Assembly: GCA_025617745.1 (NCBI GenBank)
Contig: CM046859.1
Location: 1,116,001 to 1,180,000 of the forward strand
Direction: 5' to 3'
Source of the DNA: Heliocidaris erythrogramma
Taxonomy: Eukaryota > Echinodermata > Echinoidea > Camarodonta > Echinometridae
Length of the DNA stretch: 64,000 bases
The translations under genes were made by a program, and so were the position numbers. The notes beneath the pieces are model-generated. The model made no database searches. It was not told the origin of the DNA and saw only the letters and a program-made list of their open reading frames with translations. Of this stretch, positions 13,201 through 20,339 are shown piece after piece (position 1 is the first letter of the stretch; every line of letters starts with the position of its first letter).

Positions 13201-16128
13201 GCAGTCGGATCGTATAGTGTGCGCCCGGCTTTAATGTAATTAAAATCAATCATGAAGCCTATCTCAATTTAACCTACATAAACTATTAATGATATATTTT
13301 TCAACAGTCCAAATAGGGTTTGTAGAGTCACATCAAATCATCTGCAGACTACATTGTCTAAACCAACAAAATCCATCTGTGGTTTGACCTCGATGAATGT
13401 TATCTATTTAATAACCAACTAACTGTAAAAATAACCATTTAGTCCGAGTAGATTTGATCAAGACCAAACAAGATTAATCATAAAGTGTTTCATTGCATTG
13501 ATCATTATACATCTGTTTTTTTGTCATTCATCCTACCTGAACAGGAGTTGGTCTTCAAGAAGTCGTTCAAGAGATCGTTACTCTAGGAGTCGTTCAAGAG
13601 ACCGCTACTCAAGGAGTCGTTCTCGCAGCCGATCCAGGAGACGATCTTGGAGCCGTTCAAGGAGTCGTTCGAGGAGCTGGTCTCGTCGCTGGTCCAGGAG
13701 TAGTAGATCCAGCACCAGGACCAGGAGTAGGTCTCCAGAAAGGAAAGATCCAGTGGATCCTCCAATGTCTCCCTCTCCACCTCCATCTCCACCTCATGTT
13801 GGTGAGTTGGGATTGTCTGTTTCAGTCCAGTTTAGTTTGATTTTGGTTTAAAGAAGCATTAAAGAAAGATCAGTATCTATAATCAAAATAGGTGTTGTAA
13901 AAAGTGTGTGTGTGTAGTTGGGTTTTTACAGACATGTATCAATCAAATATGATTATTTACGTCTGGGACCGACCTTTAACGTCACCTTTCAAAAGACGTG
14001 ACTGAGATTCGAACCTGGGTCCGAGAGACAATTCGTAGGTGAATACAGAGAGCTGCCCGCAGACGTTACCGCTAGACCAACTTACGATCTGCTCTCTCTT
14101 TCTCTTTAATGTCTCAAATACCTTGTATAAGATCTGTGTGTTAATAGTACAACATTTACACATCTGTGCTCAATATACATATTAAGTAAGATTGTCATGT
14201 CACCAATATTTTATTTCTGAAATGATCTTTCATCCTTATGTTTTTGTGTCCCAACTCTTTTTTACATCTCTATTTTGAAATTTTGCCTTTTATTTTTTCT
14301 TCAAAAATAAGATATACCTGTCATTTATGCTGAAATGGACAGACTATAATAATGATTAAAATTATTTGTTAATTTTTAACCCATTCAGTGTAAAGTACAG
14401 TTTTCATTGTACATTTATGTCTAATATCTTTGCTCAAAATACTCGCTTTTTTTCTTGAAAATGACTTGTGAAAGTCTATATCTAGAAACAAGGTTTACAT
14501 CCAGAATAAAAGTAAAACATGGCAAAATGATTGAAAAATTTCTTCATGATTTCAAGAATTTTGTGATACCTGGATGTACCAATAAACTTGATGGCAACAT
14601 AAGGGTTAAGCTCGAGTAGTAGAAAGGTGATGTTGTAATGAATGCTTAATAAGCTCAGGTGTTATTAGTGTTCTCTTTCATAACACAGACTGAATAGCTT
14701 CTAGGCATGTTATCAATATTTGATGAGCTACGGAGGGCTTGAAGCTTTTATCAATCAACTTCACCTGTATTCATTTGAACATGAAGCATTTATGTGACCG
14801 ATGATTGAAATAAGAGAATTAGGCTAGGAACCTGGATGAATTATTAAGTGACATGGGATACTTGACCCAATAATAGGTTGAAAATGAAATATGCGTCTTG
14901 GTTTCTCTTACTTTACATTAGTGAGCAGCTTACTCCAATATCTGTAAGGAATATTTGGCTAGGTTTCATCTAACATGCTTGTTCTGTAATTCTAAGAGCA
15001 ATGTTAAAAGCTTTAATGTAAACATAAACCAGATTGCACAACTGTAAATAGACATATCATGCCATCAACCTCCAGGTATTCATTCCCACCTATGCAACTC
15101 AGAAATTTCAATGTGTAAACTCTAGAATTTCATTGTGTAAATCTACCTTATGCATATAATGTGTTTAATTTTCAATCTGTATCATGTCTTATTATGTTTA
15201 TTGGAAACCATCGCTCTGCCGTTTTAAAAATTAGTTTCTGTTGTCTTTTTTTCAGATTGCTTGATGTATTACGATGCTAAATATTCATCTGTCTCATAGA
15301 AGAAGTTTGCATTATCTTCTATCTTCTTACATTACAAGTAATCATATTTCTATATTCTTGTAAACAGATGCAATCCAGATGAGGTACCCTACACCACCCA
15401 CTCCAACCGGAAGTTTATCATCGGGAGAGATCAGAGAGATTCTAGAGCTGGAAAGCGAAGATGAAGAAGAAGACGAGAAGGAAGATGAGGAGGATAGGAG
15501 ATATAGGGAAGAAGAGATTAGAAGAAAGTTAGAGGGATTAGTAGGGGATAGAGAGGGTTTAGAAGGCAAGGCTTCAGGTAAGATCATGTGTGTTTCTGTG
15601 AATAGTAACCATAACGATGCTGCTCCTACTAGTGTGGATGATGCAATGGTGGTCAAACCACAGGTTGGTCCTGTGGAAAGCATCCCTTCAATCTCTCGGA
15701 GTTGCGAAGATGTAGCAGCTGGGAATGTCTCTATGGAAACCAGGGAGATAGCTGGAACGCATCCGGATAAAGTGAGCTGTGAAGAGGATGAAGATGATGA
15801 TGATGCTGATGATGAAGATGACAGTGATGATGATGAAGATGATGATGATAGTGATGATAGTGATGACGATAGCGAGGAGGAGGATAATGAAGAAGATGAT
15901 ATAAATCTAGATTCATTAGATTTAGGTGTAGACCTGTCTAAGGCTGCCGGTCAGCCCTCTCAGCTAGCTCTTGCACGTGCCTCGATGAAACCACCTTCGA
16001 CCTCTAATGCTCCAGATGAGACAAAAGACTCAGGGGAAGCTGAACTTGAAGTACTGGAGCTAGAACTTAGAGCTAGGGCTATTCGCTCGCTCATGCATAA
16101 GTGTCTCAAAGAAGATGACAAACGATAG
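1237..16128 (+). CDS. CAAP1: CAAP1 orthologue, nine-exon gene model (623 residues)
   Basis: Spliced CDS joining 1237-1255, 2064-2170, 3134-3319, 5592-5676, 7261-7454, 8676-8862, 10878-10953, 13545-13801 and 15368-16128. Every intron is GT/AG, all phases agree, and the total is 1872 bases. Human CAAP1 is described as an inhibitor of apoptosis that restrains caspase-10 activation; the role here is inferred from homology. Residues about 72-133 match the family core (EFYLNDRE, then MVPDILK, then PLDELKRLCLNQLEGMS). Residues 597-613 match the C-terminal motif LELELRARAIRSLM. Other parts are a lysine-rich N-terminus (about 22-42), an RS domain (about 272-351), a proline-rich stretch (about 353-369) and an Asp/Glu run (about 508-548). 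The human protein is about 360 residues, so this one is much longer, mainly through the RS and acidic insertions. I assigned the family by recognising these motifs, not by a database search. Basic, RS and acidic regions suggest a nuclear protein (inference). Confidence 0.88.
1421..1548. repeat. Polypurine GGA/GAA tract in intron 1
   Basis: About 125 bases almost entirely of A and G. It lies inside the 808-base intron 1 (1256-2063). Exons 1 and 2 join in phase without it, so I do not call it an exon. Such tracts can act as splicing enhancers or form triplex DNA (inference). Confidence 0.7.
1888..2035. mobile_element. Short non-autonomous element with target duplication, intron 1
   Basis: The ends CAGGCACTGATCCAG and CTGTATCCGTCCCTG are imperfect inverted repeats. 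GTAAT flanks both sides (up to TGGTAAT depending on where the end is placed). It ends 28 bases before the exon 2 acceptor. Confidence 0.6.
2064..2170 (+). CDS. CAAP1: CAAP1 exon 2, lysine-rich
   Basis: Acceptor TTATTACAG and donor AAG|GTAAGA. Enters in phase 1 and leaves in phase 0. Encodes about residues 7-42, starting DMLPDSTQGETP and ending in a lysine-dense stretch (KDGKKKKKVAKKK) that resembles a nuclear localisation signal. A similar basic N-terminus occurs in vertebrate CAAP1. Confidence 0.8.
2171..3133 (+). other. Intron 2, no element seen
   Basis: AT-rich intron of 963 bases. I see no inverted-repeat element or RNA gene in it. Confidence 0.55.
3134..3319 (+). CDS. CAAP1: CAAP1 exon 3, first half of conserved core
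   Basis: Phase 0 at both ends; acceptor GGGGTCCAG, donor AAG|GTAAAG. Encodes residues 43-104: a Ser/Asp-rich linker, then the core PLEFYLNDREDLINEAF and LQLTNMVPDILK. It parallels human FYISDKKEML and KMLPDVLK. A second in-frame AG six bases downstream (before 3140) could give a two-residue shorter variant. Confidence 0.88.
3758..3896. mobile_element. Foldback MITE, GGGGAGCGTTTC family, copy 1 (intron 3)
   Basis: GGGGAGCGTTTCAGCAAGTG at the left end and its near inverse CACTTGATGAAACGCTCCCC at the right end, with TGTCAGTGATTTTTAC inverted inside. The core holds CCAATCAGATGCAAGGATTT, shared with the other copies. Confidence 0.85.
4100..4690. mobile_element. Foldback element with imperfect inverted ends (intron 3)
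   Basis: GATGTCGTCACACT, ATCCTGC and TAAGCAGACGACGTCC near 4115-4165 are mirrored by GGACATCGTCTGCTTA and GTGTCGTCAC near 4630-4675. Outer GCTCTTC motifs occur on both sides. No coding capacity; exact ends are uncertain. Confidence 0.6.
4911..5263. mobile_element. MITE, AGTTGAGTTCTGG family, copy 1 (intron 3)
   Basis: Terminal inverted repeats AAAGTTGAGTTCTGG and CCAGAACTCAACCTT enclose about 350 bases. The interior matches 17300-17640 over its length, for example AAGCAATTGGGAAAG and AGGGGACATTTCTAC. Confidence 0.8.
5592..5676 (+). CDS. CAAP1: CAAP1 exon 4, second half of conserved core
   Basis: Acceptor ATTTTCAG and donor AAG|GTAATA; phase 0 in, phase 1 out. Encodes YVPLDELKRLCLNQLEGM and SRKRIRHIIQ (residues 105-132), matching human SIEEIKKLCQEQLELLSEKKI. 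A foldback element begins 19 bases past the donor. Confidence 0.9.
5696..5833. mobile_element. Foldback MITE, GGGGAGCGTTTC family, copy 2 (intron 4)
   Basis: Nearly perfect foldback: left arm GGGGAGCGTTTCATCAAGCG and right arm CGCTTGATGAAACGCTCCCC, with long arms and a central CTTGCATCTGATTGG. It starts 19 bases after the exon 4 donor. Confidence 0.9.
5972..6163. mobile_element. Possible short inverted-repeat element (intron 4)
   Basis: ACCTGCCA(GCTGTCCCT) at the left and AGGGTTGGCAGGT at the right. Only about 10-13 bases of terminal match. A C-rich tract follows at 6210-6262. Confidence 0.4.
6337..7033. mobile_element. Inverted-repeat element with GC-rich interior (intron 4)
   Basis: CAGAGCTGCCAA at the left end and TTGGCAGCTCTG at the right end bound about 697 bases. 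The interior has several TACGGATTT motifs and a strongly CpG-rich block (about 6580-6780). No transposase frame is visible. Confidence 0.6.
7261..7454 (+). CDS. CAAP1: CAAP1 exon 5
   Basis: Acceptor CCCCAAATAG and donor CAG|GTACTA; phase 1 in, phase 0 out. Encodes residues 133-197, starting GTEMLSSSDSDESAPDD, the acidic serine-rich segment that follows the core in the family (human EGDNGMDSDMEEEADD). The rest is poorly conserved and acidic. A repeat element starts about 27 bases after the donor. Confidence 0.82.
7482..8062. mobile_element. Dispersed element, GTAGCTTAACG family, copy 1 (intron 5)
   Basis: The left end GTAGCTTAACGCAAC, AGTGGCACGAAAAG is inverted at the right (CTTGTCGTACCACT, GGCTAAGCTACC). 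The interior around 7905-8010 matches the copy at 35.1 kb (AGTAGAGGTATTTTT). A second insertion at about 7541-7857 starts with TAATAATAATAACGG and contains a tRNA-B-box-like GTTCAAAC. The element starts 27 bases after the exon 5 donor. Confidence 0.65.
8676..8862 (+). CDS. CAAP1: CAAP1 exon 6
   Basis: Acceptor GAATCCTAG and donor AAAG|GTGAAA; phase 0 in, phase 1 out. Encodes residues 198-259 (KAEEESKVEDIDGVPVEVDV, then ELAFGKAGVQRG and a Ser/Asn/Lys-rich tail). I recognise no domain; the exon is supported by phase and splice sites. A near-perfect foldback starts 18 bases after the donor. Confidence 0.72.
8881..9017. mobile_element. Near-perfect foldback beside exon 6 (intron 6)
   Basis: TTAATTTGTAAAC, ACGTTACTCCCAG and AAGATTGTATGCT are mirrored by AGCATACAATCTT, CTGGGAGTAACG and GTTTACAAATTAA. 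It would form a long stem starting 18 bases after the donor. The right arm has an extra partial repeat (ACGATCTTTAACG). Confidence 0.85.
9240..9970. repeat. Three related about 230-bp units, one inverted (intron 6)
   Basis: Units near 9245-9460 (inverted), 9465-9680 and 9725-9960 share GAATGAAAACAAA, CTATGAT(C/A)GTGATATTAG, GCATGAAAATAT-like and GTGCAGCTTGTTC-like blocks. The first two units form an imperfect inverted repeat and the third is a direct copy of the second. No coding capacity. Confidence 0.65.
10551..10730 (+). pseudogene. Decayed duplicate of exon 7 boundary, split by a MITE
   Basis: CACTCATACATGTTTTC and AGTTCAACAGAGAAGTATTC (10550-10612) parallel CACTCACATGATGTTTTT and GGTTCAATAGAGAAGCATTC at the real intron 7/exon 7 junction (10848-10897), offset about 290 bases. 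A MITE begins at 10613. After it CATCCAGTC reappears as in the exon. The acceptor AG is not kept in the copy. Confidence 0.65.
10613..10712. mobile_element. MITE, GGGGAGCGTTTC family, truncated copy 3 (intron 6)
   Basis: GGGGGGCGTTTCATCAAGTG, TGTCAGTGATTTTT and CCAATAAGATGCAAGGATTT match the left half of the family. The right arm is missing. Confidence 0.75.
10878..10953 (+). CDS. CAAP1: CAAP1 exon 7, start of RS domain
   Basis: Acceptor TTCTCCTAG and donor AG|GTATAT; phase 1 in, phase 2 out. Encodes GSIEKHSDQVTSSRRSRSRS followed by PRRRR, the start of an arginine/serine domain continued in exon 8. A decayed copy of the acceptor region and exon start lies about 290 bases upstream. Confidence 0.75.
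11201..11861. mobile_element. Inner inverted-repeat element of nested insertion (intron 7)
   Basis: GTGACCCGCCGCCTCAAAAC at the left and GTTTTGAGGCGTCGGGTCAC at the right, with TTATTGTAGG inverted further in. ATAT lies on both sides and may be the target duplication. About 660 bases, no coding frame. Confidence 0.8.
11958..12405. repeat. 49-bp minisatellite, about nine copies (intron 7)
   Basis: TTTAGCATTGGGTGCAGTG begins each unit and GTAAGATGTCATGGGCTG ends it. Variants alternate GTGCACATAGTGGG and GCGCACATAGTGCG. One unit near 12258 is shortened by an internal deletion. Confidence 0.9.
12814..13232. mobile_element. Inverted-repeat transposon remnant with 9-bp target duplication (intron 7)
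   Basis: Left end AAAGCCCGGCGCACACTGCA, right end GATCGTATAGTGTGCGCCCG then GCTTT; arms of over 40 bases. Flanks are AATGTAACT (12805-12813) and AATGTAATT (13233-13241), a 9-base direct repeat with one mismatch. 419 bases, non-coding. Confidence 0.85.
13545..13801 (+). CDS. CAAP1: CAAP1 exon 8, RS and proline-rich region
   Basis: Acceptor CTGAACAG and donor TTG|GTGAGT; phase 2 in, phase 1 out. Encodes residues 286-370. The first 65 or so are an RS domain with repeated SRSRSRDRYS units, and the last 20 are proline-rich (DPPMSPSPPPSPPHV). RS domains are typical of splicing-associated nuclear proteins. Human CAAP1 has no such domain as I recall it, so this is either a lineage-specific insertion or a loss in vertebrates. 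Confidence 0.82.
13940..14107 (-). mobile_element. tRNA-derived SINE (intron 8)
   Basis: On the minus strand there is an A-box-like TGGTCTAGCGG (about 14069-14079) and a B-box-like GGTTCGAATCTC (14006-14017) about 55-60 bases apart, then an unrelated tail. These are the two internal RNA polymerase III promoter boxes of a tRNA head. A functional tRNA is unlikely because flanking stems do not pair cleanly. Confidence 0.65.
14160..15340 (+). other. Rest of intron 8, no element seen
   Basis: AT-rich sequence with no inverted repeat or coding segment that I can support. Confidence 0.5.
15368..16128 (+). CDS. CAAP1: CAAP1 exon 9, acidic tract and C-terminal motif
   Basis: Acceptor TTGTAAACAG, phase 1; ends at TAG 16126-16128. 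Encodes residues 371-623: DAIQMRYPTPPTPTGSLSSG, a charged Glu/Lys helix-like stretch, a long Asp/Glu/Ser run (about 508-548, from GAT/GAC repeats) and the family C-terminal motif LEVLELELRARAIRSLM near the stop (597-613), followed by HKCLKEDDKR. The GAT-repeat origin suggests slippage expansion of the acidic run. Confidence 0.88.
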
Positions 16129-16248
16129 CACAGTTTGAACGTGGAATGACGTATTTAATCATAAGATGTTGAGTGCCTGGTATTCAGGAGTGATGTCTCT
16201 CGTAGTAGATCAAGCAAAACAATTCCATAGATGGATCCCTCATATTTT

Positions 16249-16470
16249 GAGCTTAAAGTTCTGAAGTTAGAACTGAAAGGTAGGGCTATCCGTTCACTCA
16301 TGCATAAATAAGTGTCTCGGAGAAGAAGACAAGTCATAGCACATGTTCAATGCAATGACCTATAGGCGTACTGTATTCAATCTTAGTATGTTGAGGGCCT
16401 GCTTTTCAGGTATAGTGATGCGTGTTGTTGAGTAAAAGAAACAATGATGCTATGGATGGATAACACGAGT
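16249..16470 (+). pseudogene. Decayed tandem copy of the CAAP1 C-terminal coding segment
   Basis: Starting at 16249 the sequence parallels that from 16042 with an offset of about 207 bases. It translates to ELKVLKLELKGRAIRSLMHK and then TAA, versus ELEVLELELRARAIRSLMHK in the real exon. Similarity continues past the stop codon (TGTTGAG.GCCTG and later blocks), so the unit covers coding sequence plus 3'UTR. It lies after the real stop and is presumably not translated. Confidence 0.8.
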
Positions 16471-17299
16471 GATATCCCTTGCATTTTGGTGGATATCAGT
16501 TTATTGTAGAAAGGAGGAAATAGCGCTGTTTCTCTTTCAGACAAGTTCAGCAAAGACTTGATTCTCAAAATATTCTCTGCTTTATGTAGTAGTGTAAAGA
16601 GGTAAACGTGCTATTGTATGTACATATCCTTGCATTCAGTGGCACAGTTAGTTATGTCATGGAATAGCAACAAGTTGAAAATTATATCGGTAGCCAGAAG
16701 ATGCTATGACATTGTACATTGAAGTTGAATGTTTAGCTCTTTGTGTAGGACATTAACTTAATGGACATGATCTAGAACATTTTAAGGCTAGAATTATACC
16801 ATCTTTCCAGAAGTGCCTTGCTTACAGTACATAACCATCAACTTTTATACCATTTTGTTTTTGTGTTCAGAAAAAATAGTTCAAGTACATGAATGTTATG
16901 GACCAATAATGTCTGTATATGAACATTTTGATAAGCAATGTCTTGTTTATGGAAATTAAGCATTAGCAAGTTTTTTGAAAGACTTTGCAACAATATTACA
17001 CTAGAAAAGGGAGTGCAAACCTGCCGATATGTATGCTGCTTGCACAGTATACTCATTTAATCTCAAAGGCTGACTCTGGAATTAAATTTGGTATAACTGG
17101 AATATGACACAGATGATGGCCTAACTTATATTACAAACTTAACTATGAACTCTAAACATGGGTTTGAATTTTATTAGCATGAATGTATAAATCATTAGGT
17201 TTCATTGTAATGCATCTTTAAAATGCTAAGCATGCTGTTTTCATCACCTTGTTCATGTTTGTTTATTGTTTTTATGTATTGAATTGCACAGTTAAATAT

Positions 17300-17640
17300 A
17301 AAGTTGAGTTCTGGTCATGAGATTGAACTGAAAAAAAACTGTCTCAAAGCAATTGGGAAAGATTGATTATGCTGTAAGGTTTTAGAATCACTAAAATGAT
17401 AAGAAATTGACTCAATCCTGCCAAGAGTCACATTCACTGCACACAGAAATGTGTATATGGGACTACACACAAATGTTCGGCCTGAACATTTCAGCTGTTG
17501 CTTGTCATATTTTGAATGTGAGAGCATTGAAAAAGCAATCCTTTTCAGGGGACATTTCTACTATGATAATCTTCCAAACTACCATAAAAAAAGAATGAGA
17601 AAGCTCACAAACTATTTTTTCCCTTTCCCAGAACTCATGC
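17300..17640. mobile_element. MITE, AGTTGAGTTCTGG family, copy 2 (CAAP1 3' region)
   Basis: Starts AAAGTTGAGTTCTGGTCATG and ends CCCAGAACTCATGC. Same orientation and interior as 4911-5263 (CACTGCACACA, TGTTCGGCC, CATATTTTGAAT). If the 3'UTR reaches 17.9 kb it would be transcribed. Confidence 0.8.
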
Positions 17641-18146
17641 TTCCCTTTGACCATGGCAATTATTTTGGTTTGAATCATCACAATCCATTTTTTTTTAAGT
17701 CATGCTCTTTTATTTTTATTGGTGCCTTTCCAAGGTACTATTTAACATTTTTCTTGTGGCTAAAGTGTGCATAAATCTATTTCATAAAATGATGTTACAA
17801 TGTATTATAAACAAAATTTAAACAAAACAGTATCTTGTAGTAATGCCTTTTGTATTGTATGACAGAGATTCACTGCACAACACTTTTAGCATTTTTTCAT
17901 CCTTTGCTATTAGCCTATCTTGTTTTCAATAAATGGCAAACTCTTTTATAGACAAAGTAGTTTGGCTGTTCTCATAATATTCTACAGAATTGATTTTTGT
18001 ATCAATATTTAATTCCTTGATTTCTTAGTTATTTTGCTGTTCATTTTTATTTGGACTAGTTCTGCCATTATGAATGTTGAATAGTACAGTGGAACTCCAT
18101 TATGCTGAACACTGTTAAAACAAACTTTCATTTGAATGCTACTCCT

Positions 18147-18287
18147 GGGCTCTCTTGCACAAAAGTTGCATTTAATCACAAGTCAAAAAATTAAATGCAA
18201 CTTGAATTTCAACCAATCAAGGAACGCGTATTTTGCGTTTAATTTTTTGAGTTGCGTTTAATCACAACTTTTTATGCAAGAGGGCCC
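18147..18287. mobile_element. Foldback MITE with GGGC termini
   Basis: Left end GGGCTCTCTTGCACAAAAG, TTTAATCACAA; right end TTTAATCACAACTTTTTATG, CAAGAGGGCCC. The arms also share a central inverted TTAAATGCAAC/GTTGCGTTTAA. Confidence 0.8.
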
Positions 18288-18599
18288 CGGTCCCACTTAT
18301 TTGTATTTTGATTTCACAAATTTTCAATATCACAACATAATTTCCTTATTCCTGAGATGATTAAAACAAGGTTTTGTCGTACTTCTAAAGTGTTGTATTT
18401 ATCAGTCATGCATGAATGATCCATCTTAACTCTCTTACTCCATCTTCATTTGTTTCCTCATCCTCTTATCTTCTTCATTCTGTTACTGTATTCACACTTT
18501 TGATACTTGCAGCTGTCACTTGATGATTTCTTGCTCTGTTTGTTAATGATAGTCATGAACATTTGTTGACTATCATGTGTATTGTTTTCATGAATAAAA

Positions 18600-19500
18600 A
18601 ATACCATGTTCAAACTTGTCTACCACTTTTATCATCTTGTGATTTCTCATGGCACAAAACCACCAATTAGTCACAAAGGGGTCACAAAATGACAACATGG
18701 AGGAAATGGGGAAAAGGTGATCTCTCATATAGATTTTTTAATTATTTTATTATATATTTAATTTATTCATAAGTTTATAGTGATATAAGTGGGTTGTACT
18801 GGAGTAAACTAAATGTATATTATTGGAAAGCTTTAAATATTAGTTTCTTGAATTACCTATAACAAAAATATACTCTGATGATTTATTAGTGGTTTTGAGG
18901 ACATGCCATGTTTTGCTTTTCATTTTTTTTTTTTGGGGGGGGGGTTTATTTATTTTCAAGTTTCAAATTACCATTTACTTAGATCTATCATCAGCACAAG
19001 ACCATTTGTGGGTATAGCTGAAGCTTTAAAAAAAATTACTCATGATGCAGTTAAAAAAACAAAATATATTCACTGGCAAAATTATATTTTACACCTAAAT
19101 GAATGCCAGAGGTTAAATTAAAGAAGCTGCTTAAAACAAAGGCCTATGTACTTGCATGTCATAAGATTCATACAGAAATATCAAGTGCACTTACACTCTT
19201 TCAGCTTTTCAGACATTTTCAGTCATTGACTGTAATACTGAATTGAGATTCTAGGGAAAGATTCTTGAGTTACATATTACCTCTGGTTATTTTCATTTCA
19301 TCTATACCTGAGTAGGGTATTCTATAACCTTTAATTGACAATCTATTTCTTTTTCTTTTTTATTTCATTTTGTTCAGTTCTGAATAGAAGTATAAATGAA
19401 AAATAAAATAAAACAATCCAAACAGAATTGGACCTCCAAGATAACCAAAGTTGAATACCTTGTGAACTCTTACCAGTGACACATACAAATGAAATAGGTT
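18600..19500. other. Intergenic, nothing recognised
   Basis: AT-rich with a poly-T/poly-G junction at about 18927-18945. No gene or inverted-repeat element seen. Confidence 0.5.
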
Positions 19501-19504
19501 ACAG

Positions 19505-19642
19505 GGCATCGTTTCATCAAACCGTCATAAGTACATGTACAAGTTCGCCGACATCCCATTGAAACGCATGTTTAATTTTAATACACACGTTTCAGTGGGA
19601 TGTCGCGCACTTGTACGTATGACTGTTTGATGAAACGCTGCC
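19505..19642. mobile_element. Foldback MITE, GTTTCATCAAACCGTCATA family
   Basis: Left arm GGCATCGTTTCATCAAAC, right arm GTTTGATGAAACGCTGCC. Internal arms GACATCCCA(T)TGAAACG and CGTTTCAGTGGGATGTCG are also inverted. It shares the GTTTCATCAA end with the GGGGAGCG family but has a different interior. Confidence 0.82.
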
Positions 19643-19886
19643 ATGGTTACCACAAACAGAAATGGGAGGATAAGGGAGAGATGGAAAGAAACTGAAGCAG
19701 TGTCCAAAATACCTTTTTGTTCACAGGAGCTCTTTGGCTTTTATGTTGTTAATGTGTGATTTTCTCGGAGTGATTTTTTGTGTTTTATGTTTTTTATCAG
19801 AGCTCTTTTTCACTTTACATGTTACCAGAGCTCTTTTTCACTGTACCAGAGCTAACTGCTCCTGTGTATTTTTTTTTTTGCTGAAC

Positions 19887-20170
19887 TGGAGAGAAAGAGA
19901 TAGAAAGAGAAAGAAAAGGATGGAAAGGGATGAGACAGGGGAGAGAGAGAGAGAGAGAAAAAAAAACTGGAAGAGAGAGATAGGGGAGAGAAAGAAAGGG
20001 AAAGAGAAAAAGGCAGAGAGAGAGAGAGAGAGAAAGGGATGGAAAGGAAAGAGACAGGAGAGAGGGAGAGAGGAAAAAAAGGAAGAGAGAGATAGGTAGA
20101 GAGAAGGAAATGGAAGAGAGAGTGCAGAAAGAGAGAAATGAAGATTGAGAAACAGACGGACAGACACAGA
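19887..20170. repeat. Long GA-rich polypurine tract
   Basis: About 280 bases composed mostly of GAGA, GAAA and GGGA. Long frames on either strand here are low-complexity by-products. Confidence 0.85.
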
Positions 20171-20339
20171 GACACAGAATGATGGATGTAAGGGGTTGCA
20201 AAAGGTTGCACATTCCATTGTTTTAAGACAGACATGATTATTCATTAATGTGCAAAACATATACTTGAATTATATAACCTCTGGTTATTTTGATTTCATT
20301 CAAACCTGAGCAGATCATCCTATGAAAGTTTAATCAGAT

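Larger units (their letters stand above)
16129..18600 (+). other. Probable 3'UTR and downstream flank of CAAP1
   Basis: No stop-free coding continuation. AATAAA-type signals occur at 17928-17933 and 18593-18598; either could end the transcript, and I cannot choose. The stretch includes a decayed copy of the last coding segment (16249-16470) and two foldback elements (17300-17640, 18147-18287). Confidence 0.45.
19266..20335. repeat. Direct 70-bp duplication about 1 kb apart
   Basis: CCTCTGGTTATTTT(C/G)ATTTCAT followed by ACCTGAG occurs at about 19280-19315 and again at about 20278-20312, with TTGA(G/A)TTA-like sequence before each. The intervening sequence holds a MITE and a GA-rich tract. 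Confidence 0.5.

Noticed and set aside
13583-13792. Minus-strand frame opposite exon 8
   Set aside because: Shadow of the RS-encoding exon.
13990-14100. Functional tRNA gene on the minus strand
   Set aside because: The A and B boxes are present, but acceptor and anticodon stems do not pair convincingly; a SINE head is more likely.
15342-15916. Minus-strand frames opposite exon 9
   Set aside because: Shadows of the charged and aspartate-rich coding sequence.
19815-20260. Overlapping 120-140-residue frames, Ser/Leu-rich or Arg/Lys/Glu-rich
   Set aside because: They are translations of a GA-rich simple tract on both strands, with no splice or homology support.
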